From NCBI GenBank assembly GCA_036795455.1, contig DAIRET010000018.1:1-27330 (forward strand): a stretch of 27,330 bases of DNA, in the 5' to 3' direction. The notes under the pieces are model-generated. The model saw nothing but the letters and a program-made list of their open reading frames with translations, did not search any database and was not told the origin of the DNA. Below, in pieces: positions 7,792-15,473 of this stretch. Origin of the DNA: DAIRET01 sp036795455. Its GTDB lineage: Bacteria > Bacteroidota > Ignavibacteria > Ignavibacteriales > Ignavibacteriaceae. A program made the translations under genes and the position numbers. The stretch's first letter is position 1. Every line of letters begins with the position of its first letter.

Positions 7792-8508
7792 ATGAGTGTA
7801 ACCATAAATAAAGTAGTAATTAATTCCGAAAGCAATCTACCGGGTTTTGCAGCTTCGGTTGTAATTCATATTTTGATACTGTTCGGGTCATATTTCATAC
7901 TTGAATTACCGGCTAAGTTTGAGTCCGCCGGATTTAATTATATACAGATTCGTGAGATTGATTATTCAAAATCGGAGACTTACGAAGTAAAAGAAGAGCT
8001 GGCAGAGGAAAGAACCGCTGAAGAAAAAAGTATTGATGAATCGACTCCTTCCCCGGAAAAAGAGAAAGTAACAGCATTTTTCCCGAGGTCGGATACTACA
8101 AGCTTGAAGCAAATCTATAAAGAAAGCACTTTGAATGTTAGAATTAAATATCCGCTCGGCTGGTCTTTTTTAGATCAAAATGTTAAGAATAAACTTGACG
8201 GAGTTACTTTTTTAGGACCGGCTATAGGGGACAAAACCCCGCCGTATGTTCACATTGAAGTAAATGAAAAATACCTTTTTAATCCTTCCAGGTATAAATA
8301 CACAATAAAAACGGATAAGTATGATATGTATTATAACGACCCTGAAGAGCTTGAAAACCAGGTTACGCAGATTGTATATATTAGAACCGGTGACGATGAA
8401 GATTATTCGGTTAAACTGATTGTACATGGAATGGATGCATTCAGAGAATACCAGCCAGTATTTTTCGGGATGATAAAAACATTTAAATTTGGCAGCAGAT
8501 TTTTTTAA
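7792..8508 (+). CDS. Single-pass membrane-anchored protein of unknown function, TonB-like N-terminus
   Basis: About 238 residues from the ATG at 7792; an upstream in-frame TTG at 7765 would add nine. Neither start has a clear ribosome binding site. After a short cytoplasmic stretch, one membrane segment (ASVVIHILILFGSYFILEL) is followed by a charged, E/K/P-rich linker (YEVKEELAEERTAEEKSIDE and on), the layout of TonB-type N-termini. The outer part (after about residue 105) is a compact alpha/beta domain with IKYPLGWSFLDQNVKNKLDG and the acidic TGDDEDYSVKLIVHGMDAF stretch, resembling PsbP-like or DUF-type periplasmic domains of the form 'YPxGW'. It lacks a recognisable TonB C-terminal domain. 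Probably an operon with the DUF4412 gene 20 nt downstream. Confidence 0.72.
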   Translation: MSVTINKVVINSESNLPGFAASVVIHILILFGSYFILELPAKFESAGFNYIQIREIDYSKSETYEVKEELAEERTAEEKSIDESTPSPEKEKVTAFFPRSDTTSLKQIYKESTLNVRIKYPLGWSFLDQNVKNKLDGVTFLGPAIGDKTPPYVHIEVNEKYLFNPSRYKYTIKTDKYDMYYNDPEELENQVTQIVYIRTGDDEDYSVKLIVHGMDAFREYQPVFFGMIKTFKFGSRFF

Positions 8509-8528
8509 CTAAACAGAAAGGAAATAAA

Positions 8529-9209
8529 ATGAAAAATTTCATTGCTCTTTTATCGTTATCTTTTTTACTAATTACATTATTCCCGGTTAATTCGCTCGCT
8601 CAAAAAGATTTTGAAGGCGAACTGACTATGATTATCACCGCTGAAGAATCAAACGAACTTGTAATGAAAGTTAAAGGAAAACTTGCAAAGTTAGTTTCGG
8701 AAACTGAAGAAGGAACCGTTGATATAATATTCGATAACGAGGGGAAGAAGATGGTTACTGTAATTCATCAGCAGCAGATGTATATGGAATTCCAGTTTGA
8801 TTCCATGGATGATATGGAAGATGAAGAATCAACCGAAGAAGCAGATGTTGACATAAAAAAAACAGGTAACAAGAAAACAATCAACGGTTATGATTGTTAT
8901 GAGTATATTGTTAAAGAAGAAGGACAGGAAGTGGAGATGTGGGTAGCCGATACTGATATCCCGTTCCTTTTTTTCCAGGATTTCGGAATGATGGGAGATG
9001 AATCGGGGAACAAAAATTTCGGTAAGTATAAAGACCTTATGAAAGGATTTCCGATGCTGATTATCATCAAGGACGAAAGCGGAAACGTTGAATCGAAGGT
9101 TGAAATTGCATCAATCAAAAAGACGCCGGTTTCAGCAAAAGAGTTCGAAATCCCGCAAAATTATCAAAAAATCAACATGCCAATGATGAATATGGACAAA
9201 AATCACTAA
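8529..9209 (+). CDS. Exported DUF4412-type protein
   Basis: A 226-residue protein with a signal peptide (about 1-24, ending VNSLAQ) and one domain of the DUF4412 kind: repeated beta-strands beginning FEGELTMIITAEESNEL, a KKTINGYDCYEYIVKEEGQE core and the VEMWVADTDIPF segment typical of this family. An acidic, methionine-rich stretch (SMDDMEDEESTEEADVD) sits mid-protein and the C-terminus is methionine-rich (MPMMNMDKNH). Family function is unknown; a periplasmic or lipid-associated binding role is often assumed. Shine-Dalgarno AAAGGAAA precedes the ATG. It follows the membrane-anchored protein by 20 nt. Confidence 0.82.
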   Translation: MKNFIALLSLSFLLITLFPVNSLAQKDFEGELTMIITAEESNELVMKVKGKLAKLVSETEEGTVDIIFDNEGKKMVTVIHQQQMYMEFQFDSMDDMEDEESTEEADVDIKKTGNKKTINGYDCYEYIVKEEGQEVEMWVADTDIPFLFFQDFGMMGDESGNKNFGKYKDLMKGFPMLIIIKDESGNVESKVEIASIKKTPVSAKEFEIPQNYQKINMPMMNMDKNH

Positions 9210-9237
9210 AATGATTAAAAATTTAACAGTAAAAATG

Positions 9238-9268
9238 TTGACTTTTGACAGATTTGAGCCTATTTTTG
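9238..9268 (+). promoter_or_regulatory. Promoter of the rplM-rpsI operon
   Basis: TTGACT (9238-9243) and TATTTT (9261-9266) are separated by exactly 17 nt; the -10 extends to TATTTTTG, which also fits the TAnnTTTG consensus. The predicted start lies near 9274, giving a leader of about 30 nt that carries the CCGGAGGT ribosome binding site (9293-9300). Confidence 0.8.
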
Positions 9269-9306
9269 TATCCTTTTATAAAAAATTTGTTTCCGGAGGT
9301 AATTAA

Positions 9307-9747
9307 GTGAAGCAGGAAAAACTGACAAGATTTATTAAGAGCGAAGACGCTGACAAAAAATGGTATGTAGTAGACGCATCGGACCAGGTTCTGGGAAGAT
9401 TGGCTTCTAAAGTTGCGCGTGTAATTAGAGGTAAGGAAAAACCTACTTTTACTCCGAATACCGACACCGGCGATTTTGTTATTGTAATTAATGCCGAAAA
9501 AGTGAAATTGACAGGCAAAAGAGAATTGTTAAAAGAATACATCCACCATTCAATGTATCCGGGTGGATTAAAAATAAGAGCATATTCCGAAATGATTAAA
9601 AAGAACCCGGAATTTGTTATTCAACACGCAGTTAACGGTATGCTTCCTAAAAATAGATTAGGAAGAAAATTAGTAAAGAAGCTGAAGGTATACCGCGGTT
9701 CGGAACATCCGCACACCGCCCAGAAACCTGAAGTATTAAGTGTTTAA
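9307..9747 (+). CDS. rplM: Large ribosomal subunit protein uL13
   Basis: uL13, an early-assembling protein of the 50S subunit. The 146-residue sequence has the family features WYVVDASDQVLGRLASKVA (near 19-37), the GDFVIVINAEKVKLTGKR block, and the conserved AVNGMLPKNRLGRKL segment followed by LKVYRGSEHPHTAQKP. The start is a GTG at 9307, fixed by a strong Shine-Dalgarno GGAGG seven nucleotides upstream. It heads a two-gene operon with rpsI, the usual arrangement in bacteria. Confidence 0.98.
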   Translation: MKQEKLTRFIKSEDADKKWYVVDASDQVLGRLASKVARVIRGKEKPTFTPNTDTGDFVIVINAEKVKLTGKRELLKEYIHHSMYPGGLKIRAYSEMIKKNPEFVIQHAVNGMLPKNRLGRKLVKKLKVYRGSEHPHTAQKPEVLSV

Positions 9748-9757
9748 TGGAGAAAAA

Positions 9758-10144
9758 ATGACCGAACAAATTTTTATAGGAAGAAGAAAAACCTCTGTTG
9801 CAAGAATTATTTTGAGAAACGGAAGCGGGAATTTTTCAGTTAATGGAAAAGTTTTAAACTCGGCTTTCCCTCAACCTACAAGCCAGGATGATATTCTTAT
9901 GCCTTTACGTGTAACCGAAACCGAAGGCAAATACGATGTATTTGCAAATGTAGTCGGCGGCGGTACAACGGGTCAGGCTCAAGCTATCCGGCTTGGTATT
10001 GCACGGGCGCTTCTTGCTGTGGATCCTGAATTTCGTTCTAAGTTGAAAGTTGTCGGACTTTTAACAAGAGACCCGAGAATGGTTGAAAGAAAGAAATACG
10101 GAAGACCGAAAGCAAGAAAAAGATTCCAATTTTCGAAGAGATAA
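9758..10144 (+). CDS. rpsI: Small ribosomal subunit protein uS9
   Basis: uS9 of the 30S subunit; its basic C-terminal tail reaches the P-site tRNA. The 128-residue protein starts at the ATG at 9758, because a GGAG sits at the right distance just upstream; an ATG at 9740 inside the end of rplM would add six untypical residues. Hallmarks are IGRRKTSVARI at the N-terminus, the GGGTTGQAQAIRLGIARAL block, and the RKKYGRPKARKRFQFSKR end. It follows rplM by 10 nt. Confidence 0.97.
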   Translation: MTEQIFIGRRKTSVARIILRNGSGNFSVNGKVLNSAFPQPTSQDDILMPLRVTETEGKYDVFANVVGGGTTGQAQAIRLGIARALLAVDPEFRSKLKVVGLLTRDPRMVERKKYGRPKARKRFQFSKR

Positions 10145-10181
10145 TTTTTTAATTTTAATTAACTTATTTATTAATCATTCA

Positions 10182-10246
10182 TACTTTCTGATTTGCAACC
10201 TGTGTCCCGCAAAAAAATGGGATTAATTGCAAAAATGATGAAAGTA
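10182..10246 (+). ncRNA. Structured 5' leader upstream of rpsB (candidate S2 autoregulatory RNA)
   Basis: Three nested stems fold this stretch: TACTTTC (10182-10188) with GAAAGTA (10240-10246), TTTGCAA (10192-10198) with TTGCAAA (10227-10233), and GTCCC (10204-10208) with GGGAT (10219-10223, one wobble). The order and nesting give one long irregular hairpin with internal loops, ending 19 nt before the rpsB ATG and just before its AGGA site. Autoregulation of rpsB-tsf through its leader is known in E. coli; a like role here is inferred. Confidence 0.55.
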
Positions 10247-10265
10247 GAAGTAGAACAGGAATAAA

Positions 10266-11033
10266 ATGAAAAAAGTAGATTTAACACAGTTAATCGAAGC
10301 CGGTGCCCATTTCGGGCATCTCACACGCCGTTGGAACCCGAAAATGAAACCTTACATTTTCATGGAAAAAAACGGCATCCACATTATTGATTTACGCAAA
10401 ACTCAAAATTTCATTCATAATGCTGCCGAAGCTCTTGCAAATATTGTTGCAGAAGGGAAAAAAGTCCTTTTTGTTGGTACAAAAAAGCAGGCTAAAAACA
10501 TAATTGAATCGGAAGCAAGACGCAGCGACCAGTACTGGGTAACCGAAAGATGGCTCGGCGGAATGCTCACAAATTTTTCTACTATTAGAAAAAGCGTAAA
10601 AAGATTACATAATATAGAAAAACAAGAAAACGACGGGACATTCGATAAAATCACAAAAAAAGAACGTCTCTTCCTTTCACGCGAACGCGACAAACTGAAA
10701 AAAGTTCTTGAAGGTATTGAAAATATGAACAAACTTCCGGGAGCTATTTTCATAGTTGATATTAAAAAAGAAGATATCGCTGTTATGGAAGCTAAAAGAC
10801 TGAATATCCCGGTTTTTGCTCTCGTGGATACAAATTGCGACCCGGATCCAATCGACTATGTAATTGCCGCTAACGACGACGCAGTAAAATCGATTGAATT
10901 AATTACAAAAGTTCTTTCCGAAGCTGTTATTATGGGCAACGCCAAAGCAACAGAAATGAAAGCTGAAGCTGCTGCCGAACCGGAAAGAGTTGCAAAAATA
11001 ACCGAGTCAACTGAAAAAACAGATTCTAACTAA
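10266..11033 (+). CDS. rpsB: Small ribosomal subunit protein uS2
   Basis: uS2 of the 30S subunit, needed with bS1 for translation initiation. The 255-residue protein begins LTQLIEAGAHFGHLTRRWNPKMKPYIF, the classic N-terminus, and holds VLFVGTKKQAKNI, RWLGGMLTNFSTIRKSV and the DTNCDPDPIDYVIAANDDAVKSI block. After about residue 225 there is an Ala/Glu-rich tail (MKAEAAAEPERVAKITESTE), a variable extension. The ATG has AGGA upstream and is preceded by a structured leader. tsf follows after 19 nt, the standard pair. Confidence 0.98.
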   Translation: MKKVDLTQLIEAGAHFGHLTRRWNPKMKPYIFMEKNGIHIIDLRKTQNFIHNAAEALANIVAEGKKVLFVGTKKQAKNIIESEARRSDQYWVTERWLGGMLTNFSTIRKSVKRLHNIEKQENDGTFDKITKKERLFLSRERDKLKKVLEGIENMNKLPGAIFIVDIKKEDIAVMEAKRLNIPVFALVDTNCDPDPIDYVIAANDDAVKSIELITKVLSEAVIMGNAKATEMKAEAAAEPERVAKITESTEKTDSN

Positions 11034-11052
11034 AATATATTGAGGTATTAAT

Positions 11053-11910
11053 ATGGCTATTACTGCTGCTCAAGTTAATGAGTTAAGACAAAAAACAGGC
11101 GCAGGAATGATGGACTGCAAAAAAGCACTTACCGAATCAAATGGTGATTTTGAAAAAGCAGTCGAAATCTTGAGAAAAAAAGGTGCTGCTGTTGCTGCAA
11201 AAAGAGCAGATAAATCCGCTAACGAAGGAATTGTACTTACTAAATTATCCGCCGACAACCGTGCTGCGGCTATTGTAGAAGTAAACTGCGAAACCGACTT
11301 CGTTGCTAAATCAGATGTATTTATAGCTTTTGCGAATAAAGTTCTCGATAACGTTTATTCAAAAAAACTGAACACAACAGAAGCATTATTTGAAAATAAA
11401 GAAATTCAATCGGACTTCGATGAACTTGTTGGAAAGATAGGCGAAAAAATCGTTGTTTCTCGTCTTGATTATATAACTAACGAAAACGGCTTTATTGTTG
11501 AATATATTCACCCGGGCTCGAAACTGGGAGTTTTAGTTGTATTCGACGAATTAGTTTCCGAGAAGCATCAAGACTTCGGTGTTATCGCAAAAGATATCGC
11601 AATGCAGGTTGCTGCTATGAGACCGATTTCCGTTTATCGTGATGAAGTTCCGAAAGACTTAATCGAAAAAGAGATAGATATTTATAAAGAAATCGCCCGG
11701 AAGGAAGGAAAACCGGAGCAGATTCTTGACAAAATTGCACAGGGGAAACTGGCTAAATACTACCAGGAAAATTGCCTCTCCGAGCAAGCGTATATCAAAG
11801 ATAACGCTAAATCGGTAGGCGATTTAGTAAGTGAATTCAATAAAACGAATTCGACAAACACAAGAATAAAGACATTCCTAAGGTTTCACCTCGGGGATGA
11901 AAAAAAATAA
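11053..11910 (+). CDS. tsf: Translation elongation factor Ts
   Basis: EF-Ts, the nucleotide-exchange factor for EF-Tu. The 285-residue protein shows the N-terminal UBA-like domain (VNELRQKTGAGMMDCKKALT, near 8-27), and the core signature NCETDFVAKSDVF (near 78-90) that contacts EF-Tu. The rest includes DIAMQVAAMRPI and a C-terminal coiled module ending KTFLRFHLGDEKK. Length is typical. It is preceded by rpsB (19 nt) and followed immediately by a strong terminator. Confidence 0.98.
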   Translation: MAITAAQVNELRQKTGAGMMDCKKALTESNGDFEKAVEILRKKGAAVAAKRADKSANEGIVLTKLSADNRAAAIVEVNCETDFVAKSDVFIAFANKVLDNVYSKKLNTTEALFENKEIQSDFDELVGKIGEKIVVSRLDYITNENGFIVEYIHPGSKLGVLVVFDELVSEKHQDFGVIAKDIAMQVAAMRPISVYRDEVPKDLIEKEIDIYKEIARKEGKPEQILDKIAQGKLAKYYQENCLSEQAYIKDNAKSVGDLVSEFNKTNSTNTRIKTFLRFHLGDEKK

Positions 11911-11915
11911 TTCTT

Positions 11916-11950
11916 AAAAAGGTCTTAAATTTATTAAGACCTTTTTTTTT
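11916..11950 (+). terminator. Rho-independent terminator between tsf and pyrH
   Basis: GGTCTTAA (11921-11928) pairs with TTAAGACC (11934-11941), loop ATTTA, extended by five A residues before and a run of nine T residues after. It begins 5 nt past the tsf stop. The T run ends 17 nt before the pyrH ATG, which leaves no room for a separate promoter, so partial readthrough into pyrH is likely. Confidence 0.9.
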
Positions 11951-11967
11951 AATTTTACGGGAACAAC

Positions 11968-12684
11968 ATGAGTAAATTGAAATACAAAAGAATACTACTG
12001 AAACTTAGCGGCGAATCTCTTATGGGAAACAAAGGCTTCGGGATTGACCCGCAGGTATTAGATTTTTTTTCCGATGAAATAAAACAGGTTCACGAAGCCG
12101 GTGCCGAAATCGGTATTGTAATCGGAGGCGGAAATATCTTCCGCGGGCTGAATGCAACAGACCAGGGTATCGAAAGAGTTACAGGCGACCTTATGGGTAT
12201 GCTTGCAACCATGATAAATTCACTTGCCCTTCAAAATGCAATTGAGAAAAAGGGAGTTTTCTCGCGGTTGATGAGCGCTATTCAGATGGAAGAAATTGCC
12301 GAACCTTTTATCAGACGCAGAGCAATAAGACACCTTGAAAAAGGACGCGTTGTGATTTTCGGAGCCGGAACCGGGCATCCTTATTTCAGCACGGATACAG
12401 CCGCTTCTTTAAGAGCTGTCGAAATTAATGCCGATGTTATTATTAAAGGAACCAGGGTTGACGGTATTTTTGATGCCGACCCGGAAAAAAATCCGAATGC
12501 AACAAAATTCCAGAATATCAGTTATTACGATATTTTACAGAAAAACCTCCGTGTAATGGACCTTACAGCCGTTAGCCTTTGCCAGGAAAATAGTCTTCCC
12601 ATGATAGTCTTTAATATGGATATCCCGGGAAATCTATTGGCTGTAGTAAAAGGTGAAAATATCGGTACTGTTGTAAAAGATTGA
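11968..12684 (+). CDS. pyrH: UMP kinase
   Basis: PyrH phosphorylates UMP to UDP in pyrimidine nucleotide synthesis. The 238-residue protein has the amino-acid-kinase fold motifs: RILLKLSGESL (near 8-18), IGIVIGGGNIFRG (near 48-60), the RRRAIRHLEKGRVVIFGAGTG block (near 115-135) and FSTDTAASLRA, then VDGIFDADPEKNP, the usual nucleotide-site signature. It lies between a terminator after tsf and a second hairpin before frr, in the conserved rpsB-tsf-pyrH-frr order. Confidence 0.98.
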   Translation: MSKLKYKRILLKLSGESLMGNKGFGIDPQVLDFFSDEIKQVHEAGAEIGIVIGGGNIFRGLNATDQGIERVTGDLMGMLATMINSLALQNAIEKKGVFSRLMSAIQMEEIAEPFIRRRAIRHLEKGRVVIFGAGTGHPYFSTDTAASLRAVEINADVIIKGTRVDGIFDADPEKNPNATKFQNISYYDILQKNLRVMDLTAVSLCQENSLPMIVFNMDIPGNLLAVVKGENIGTVVKD

Positions 12685-12714
12685 CATCAATTTTATATTT
12701 TGATGTTACTTTTT
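12682..12714 (+). terminator. Hairpin with T-run between pyrH and frr
   Basis: TGACATCAA (12682-12690) pairs with TTGATGTTA (12700-12708) with one G-U pair, loop of 9 nt, then CTTTTT. It begins at the pyrH stop codon itself. The stem is AT-rich, so this is likely a partial terminator or a processing hairpin that tunes frr expression. Confidence 0.5.
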
Positions 12715-12733
12715 AATAATCTTGAGAGAATTT

Positions 12734-13288
12734 ATGGAAACTATTATTAAAGATGTTAAATCAAGGATGGATAAATCACTTGAAGCACTTAGAGGTGAAC
12801 TTGTAAAAATACGCACCGGCAAAGCTACTACCGCCCTTCTTGACGGTATCAAAGTCGATTACTACGGTACACCAACCCCCTTGAAACAGGTTGGAAATGT
12901 AACCGTACTTGATGTGCATACACTTGCTATTACTCCATGGGACAAGTCTTCTATCCAGGCTATTGAAAAAGCAATAATGACGGCAGACCTTGGATTAAAC
13001 CCGATGAGTGACGGAACAAATATAAAAGTTCCTATTCCTCCTTTAACGGAAGAACGAAGAAAAGACCTTGTTAAACTAACGAAAAAGATTGGCGAGGATA
13101 CAAAAGTTGCTATAAGAAATATCCGCCGTGATGGGAATGAACATTTAAAAAAATCTGAAAAAGATAAAACTATTACGGAAGATGACCTGAAAAAGGGAGA
13201 AGCTAATATTCAAAAAATTACGAACGAGCACATCGCCTTAGTTGATGATATTCTAAAGCATAAAGAAAAAGAGATAATGGAAGTCTAA
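12734..13288 (+). CDS. frr: Ribosome recycling factor
   Basis: RRF splits post-termination ribosomes together with EF-G. The ATG at 12734 is chosen because GAGAG lies 5 nt upstream and because it gives 184 residues, the usual size; an in-frame TTG at 12722 would add four. Visible hallmarks are the LRGELVKIRTGKATTALLDGIKVDYYG block, TPLKQVGNVTVLD, and the C-terminal ERRKDLVKLTKKIGEDTKVAIRNIRRDGNE signature that forms the long three-helix bundle. It ends the translation block. Confidence 0.97.
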   Translation: METIIKDVKSRMDKSLEALRGELVKIRTGKATTALLDGIKVDYYGTPTPLKQVGNVTVLDVHTLAITPWDKSSIQAIEKAIMTADLGLNPMSDGTNIKVPIPPLTEERRKDLVKLTKKIGEDTKVAIRNIRRDGNEHLKKSEKDKTITEDDLKKGEANIQKITNEHIALVDDILKHKEKEIMEV

Positions 13289-13342
13289 TTTTCAAGACTT
13301 ACCTAATAAAAGAATAACGGGTAAACCAGGTTGGAAATTTCG

Positions 13343-13370
13343 GAATGAGGAAAATCATTCTGCCATTTTT
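13343..13370 (+). terminator. Possible weak terminator after frr
   Basis: GAATGA (13343-13348) pairs with TCATTC (13355-13360) around GGAAAA, followed after four bases by a T-run (13366-13371). The stem is only 6 bp and AT-rich, so this is a tentative call; it is the only hairpin seen between frr and anmK. Confidence 0.3.
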
Positions 13371-13394
13371 TCAAAAACCGGTTAGTAAATAATT

Positions 13395-14588
13395 ATGAGT
13401 ATCAAAAAACTATTACAGCTTAATAAAAAGAAAAAAAGAATTGTTGCCGGACTAATGTCCGGTACTTCCCTTGACGGTGTTGATGTTGCAATTCTTGAAA
13501 TTAGAAACAGCGGCAGAAAAACAAAACTGAAGGACATCGGTTTCTTTACATACCCGTTCCCGGACGGAATGAAAGAGATGATTCTTTCCAATGCCGTTAC
13601 AAATGCCGGAAATGTAACCGACATTTGTAAGTTGAATTTCCTTATCTCACGCGTTTATGCCGATGCAATTAAAGAACTATGCAGAAGAATAGAATTCCCG
13701 TTATCAAAAATTGATTTAATCGGCTCGCACGGACAAACAATTCACCACCTGCCTAAAAAGGATGAGCAATTCGAATACAGTACCGCATCAACTTTACAAA
13801 TAGGCGATCCCTCGGTTCTTGCAAAACTAACGGGAATTACAACCGTCGGCGATTTTCGTGTTGCCGATGTTGCTCTCGGTGGAGAAGGTGCACCGCTTGT
13901 CCCCTACTTCGATTTTATAATGTATACTTCTAAAAAAGTAAATAGAGCATTATTAAACATAGGCGGGATTTCAAATATCACAATATTGAAAAAGAACTGT
14001 AAAACAAAAGACGTTATCGCTTTTGATACTGGCCCGGGAAATATGCTGATAGACTATCTTGTAAAAAAGTTTTACAATAAAGAGTATGATAAAGATGGAG
14101 AGATTGCTCTTTCAGGTAAAATCAACGAAGAACTGCTAAGAATGATTTTCGAAAAAGATGAACTTATTAAGAAAGTTCCGCCAAAATCTTCCGGCAGAGA
14201 ATACTTCGATATGAATTTTCTTGAGCCGTTAATTGAAAAATTCCCGGATGTACCCAAGGAAGACTTAATTGCAACAATAACCGATTATACGGCTTATTCA
14301 GTCTGGGTTAATTATTCTTCGTTTATAAAAAGCAATTGTAAAATAAAGGAATTATTTTTGAGTGGCGGTGGTTCTAAGAATAAAGCCATTATTAATTCGT
14401 TACAAAAATATTTCGGAGAGAAAGTAAAAATCAAAAACGTTGAAGAACTCGGTATTTCAGCAGATGCAAAAGAAGCTATTTGTTTCGCAGTATTAGCGAA
14501 TGAAACAATTGCAGGCAATTCTGCAAACATTACTTCTGTAACCGGTGCTGCCAAAGAAACCATTTTAGGTAAAATATGCCTTCCTTAA
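13395..14588 (+). CDS. anmK: Anhydro-N-acetylmuramic acid kinase
   Basis: AnmK converts 1,6-anhydro-MurNAc from cell-wall turnover to MurNAc-6-phosphate in the cytoplasm. The 397-residue protein has the ATP/phosphate motif GLMSGTSLDGVDVAIL (19-34), SHGQTIHH, GDFRVADVALGGEGAPLVP, the FDTGPGNMLIDY motif, and a C-terminal LSGGGSKN segment; length matches the family. It overlaps the next gene by 13 nt and is followed by endonuclease IV, so the three form one operon. The ATG at 13395 has no strong Shine-Dalgarno. Confidence 0.95.
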   Translation: MSIKKLLQLNKKKKRIVAGLMSGTSLDGVDVAILEIRNSGRKTKLKDIGFFTYPFPDGMKEMILSNAVTNAGNVTDICKLNFLISRVYADAIKELCRRIEFPLSKIDLIGSHGQTIHHLPKKDEQFEYSTASTLQIGDPSVLAKLTGITTVGDFRVADVALGGEGAPLVPYFDFIMYTSKKVNRALLNIGGISNITILKKNCKTKDVIAFDTGPGNMLIDYLVKKFYNKEYDKDGEIALSGKINEELLRMIFEKDELIKKVPPKSSGREYFDMNFLEPLIEKFPDVPKEDLIATITDYTAYSVWVNYSSFIKSNCKIKELFLSGGGSKNKAIINSLQKYFGEKVKIKNVEELGISADAKEAICFAVLANETIAGNSANITSVTGAAKETILGKICLP

Positions 14589-15463
14589 GAGTATTAATCA
14601 CCGGTGGCAACGGACTTCTCGGGCAGTACTTGAATATCGAGCTATCAAAAAAGCACCAAATATTAACACTTTATCACTTTACGACAGGTAACTCTAAAAA
14701 CTACGACAGCAAGAAAATCGATATTCAGTCACATGAACAAATTGAAAAGGTATTCAAGGAATTCCAACCGCAAATAGTAGTTCATGCAGCAGCAATTTCA
14801 AACCAGGAAAAAGCAAATCGTTTCGGTGATAAATTAATTTACGATACAAACGTAAGAGCAACCGAAAATATTGCAAAACTTTGTTCCCGGTATGATTCCA
14901 AATTAATTTATTTATCAACAGACCTTGTGTATGCCGGTTACCGCGGCACAATGCTCAAAGAAGATGCAAAAATTGCCCCGCTTTCTCTTTATGCCGAAAC
15001 TAAACTTATGGGTGAAATTAAAATCCGGAACACCTTTGATAACTTCATCATTTTAAGGACAGCATTGCTTTACGGTTTCGGTTTAAGCCATCGTTTATGT
15101 CATTTCGATAAAATGTTTATCGACTTGAAAAACAAAAGACGCGTAAGATTATTTAAAGATCAAATCAGAACTCCTCTCTCTTTAAAAGAAGCAGCACGGA
15201 TAATCGGATTTCTTTGCGAGACAGATATTAAAGGAGAGACTCTCAACTTCGGCGGAATTGAAAAATTATCGCGAGTACAAATCGGAAGGATGCTTTGCGA
15301 AATCGGCGGTTTTGATCCCAAGTTGATTGTTCCGATTTCAATGAAAGATTTACGCAGCTACCCTGCAGTTTATGATGTTTCTATGAACACAGACAAACTT
15401 CAGCTTCTCGGAATCCAAAGATTGAATGTAGCTGACTCAATCAAAGAAATTCTCCGTATTTAG
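14576..15463 (+). CDS. NAD(P)-dependent sugar reductase of the RmlD/extended-SDR family
   Basis: A 295-residue extended short-chain dehydrogenase. The N-terminal Rossmann motif is VLITGGNGLLGQYL (6-19); the catalytic triad is T115 (in LSTDLVYAG, 113-121), Y139 and K143 (YAETK). The VVHAAAISNQEKA segment and the short substrate domain match RmlD-like dTDP-4-dehydrorhamnose reductases, but the protein stands apart from any rml or polysaccharide genes, so the true substrate is unknown. It overlaps anmK by 13 nt and precedes nfo by 10 nt, hence an operon with peptidoglycan recycling and DNA repair genes. Confidence 0.85.
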   Translation: MPSLRVLITGGNGLLGQYLNIELSKKHQILTLYHFTTGNSKNYDSKKIDIQSHEQIEKVFKEFQPQIVVHAAAISNQEKANRFGDKLIYDTNVRATENIAKLCSRYDSKLIYLSTDLVYAGYRGTMLKEDAKIAPLSLYAETKLMGEIKIRNTFDNFIILRTALLYGFGLSHRLCHFDKMFIDLKNKRRVRLFKDQIRTPLSLKEAARIIGFLCETDIKGETLNFGGIEKLSRVQIGRMLCEIGGFDPKLIVPISMKDLRSYPAVYDVSMNTDKLQLLGIQRLNVADSIKEILRI

Positions 15464-15473
15464 AATCCGATTA

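Noticed and set aside
9740..9757. Upstream ATG for rpsI
   Set aside because: It sits inside the end of rplM and adds residues not typical of uS9, while the ATG at 9758 has its own GGAG.
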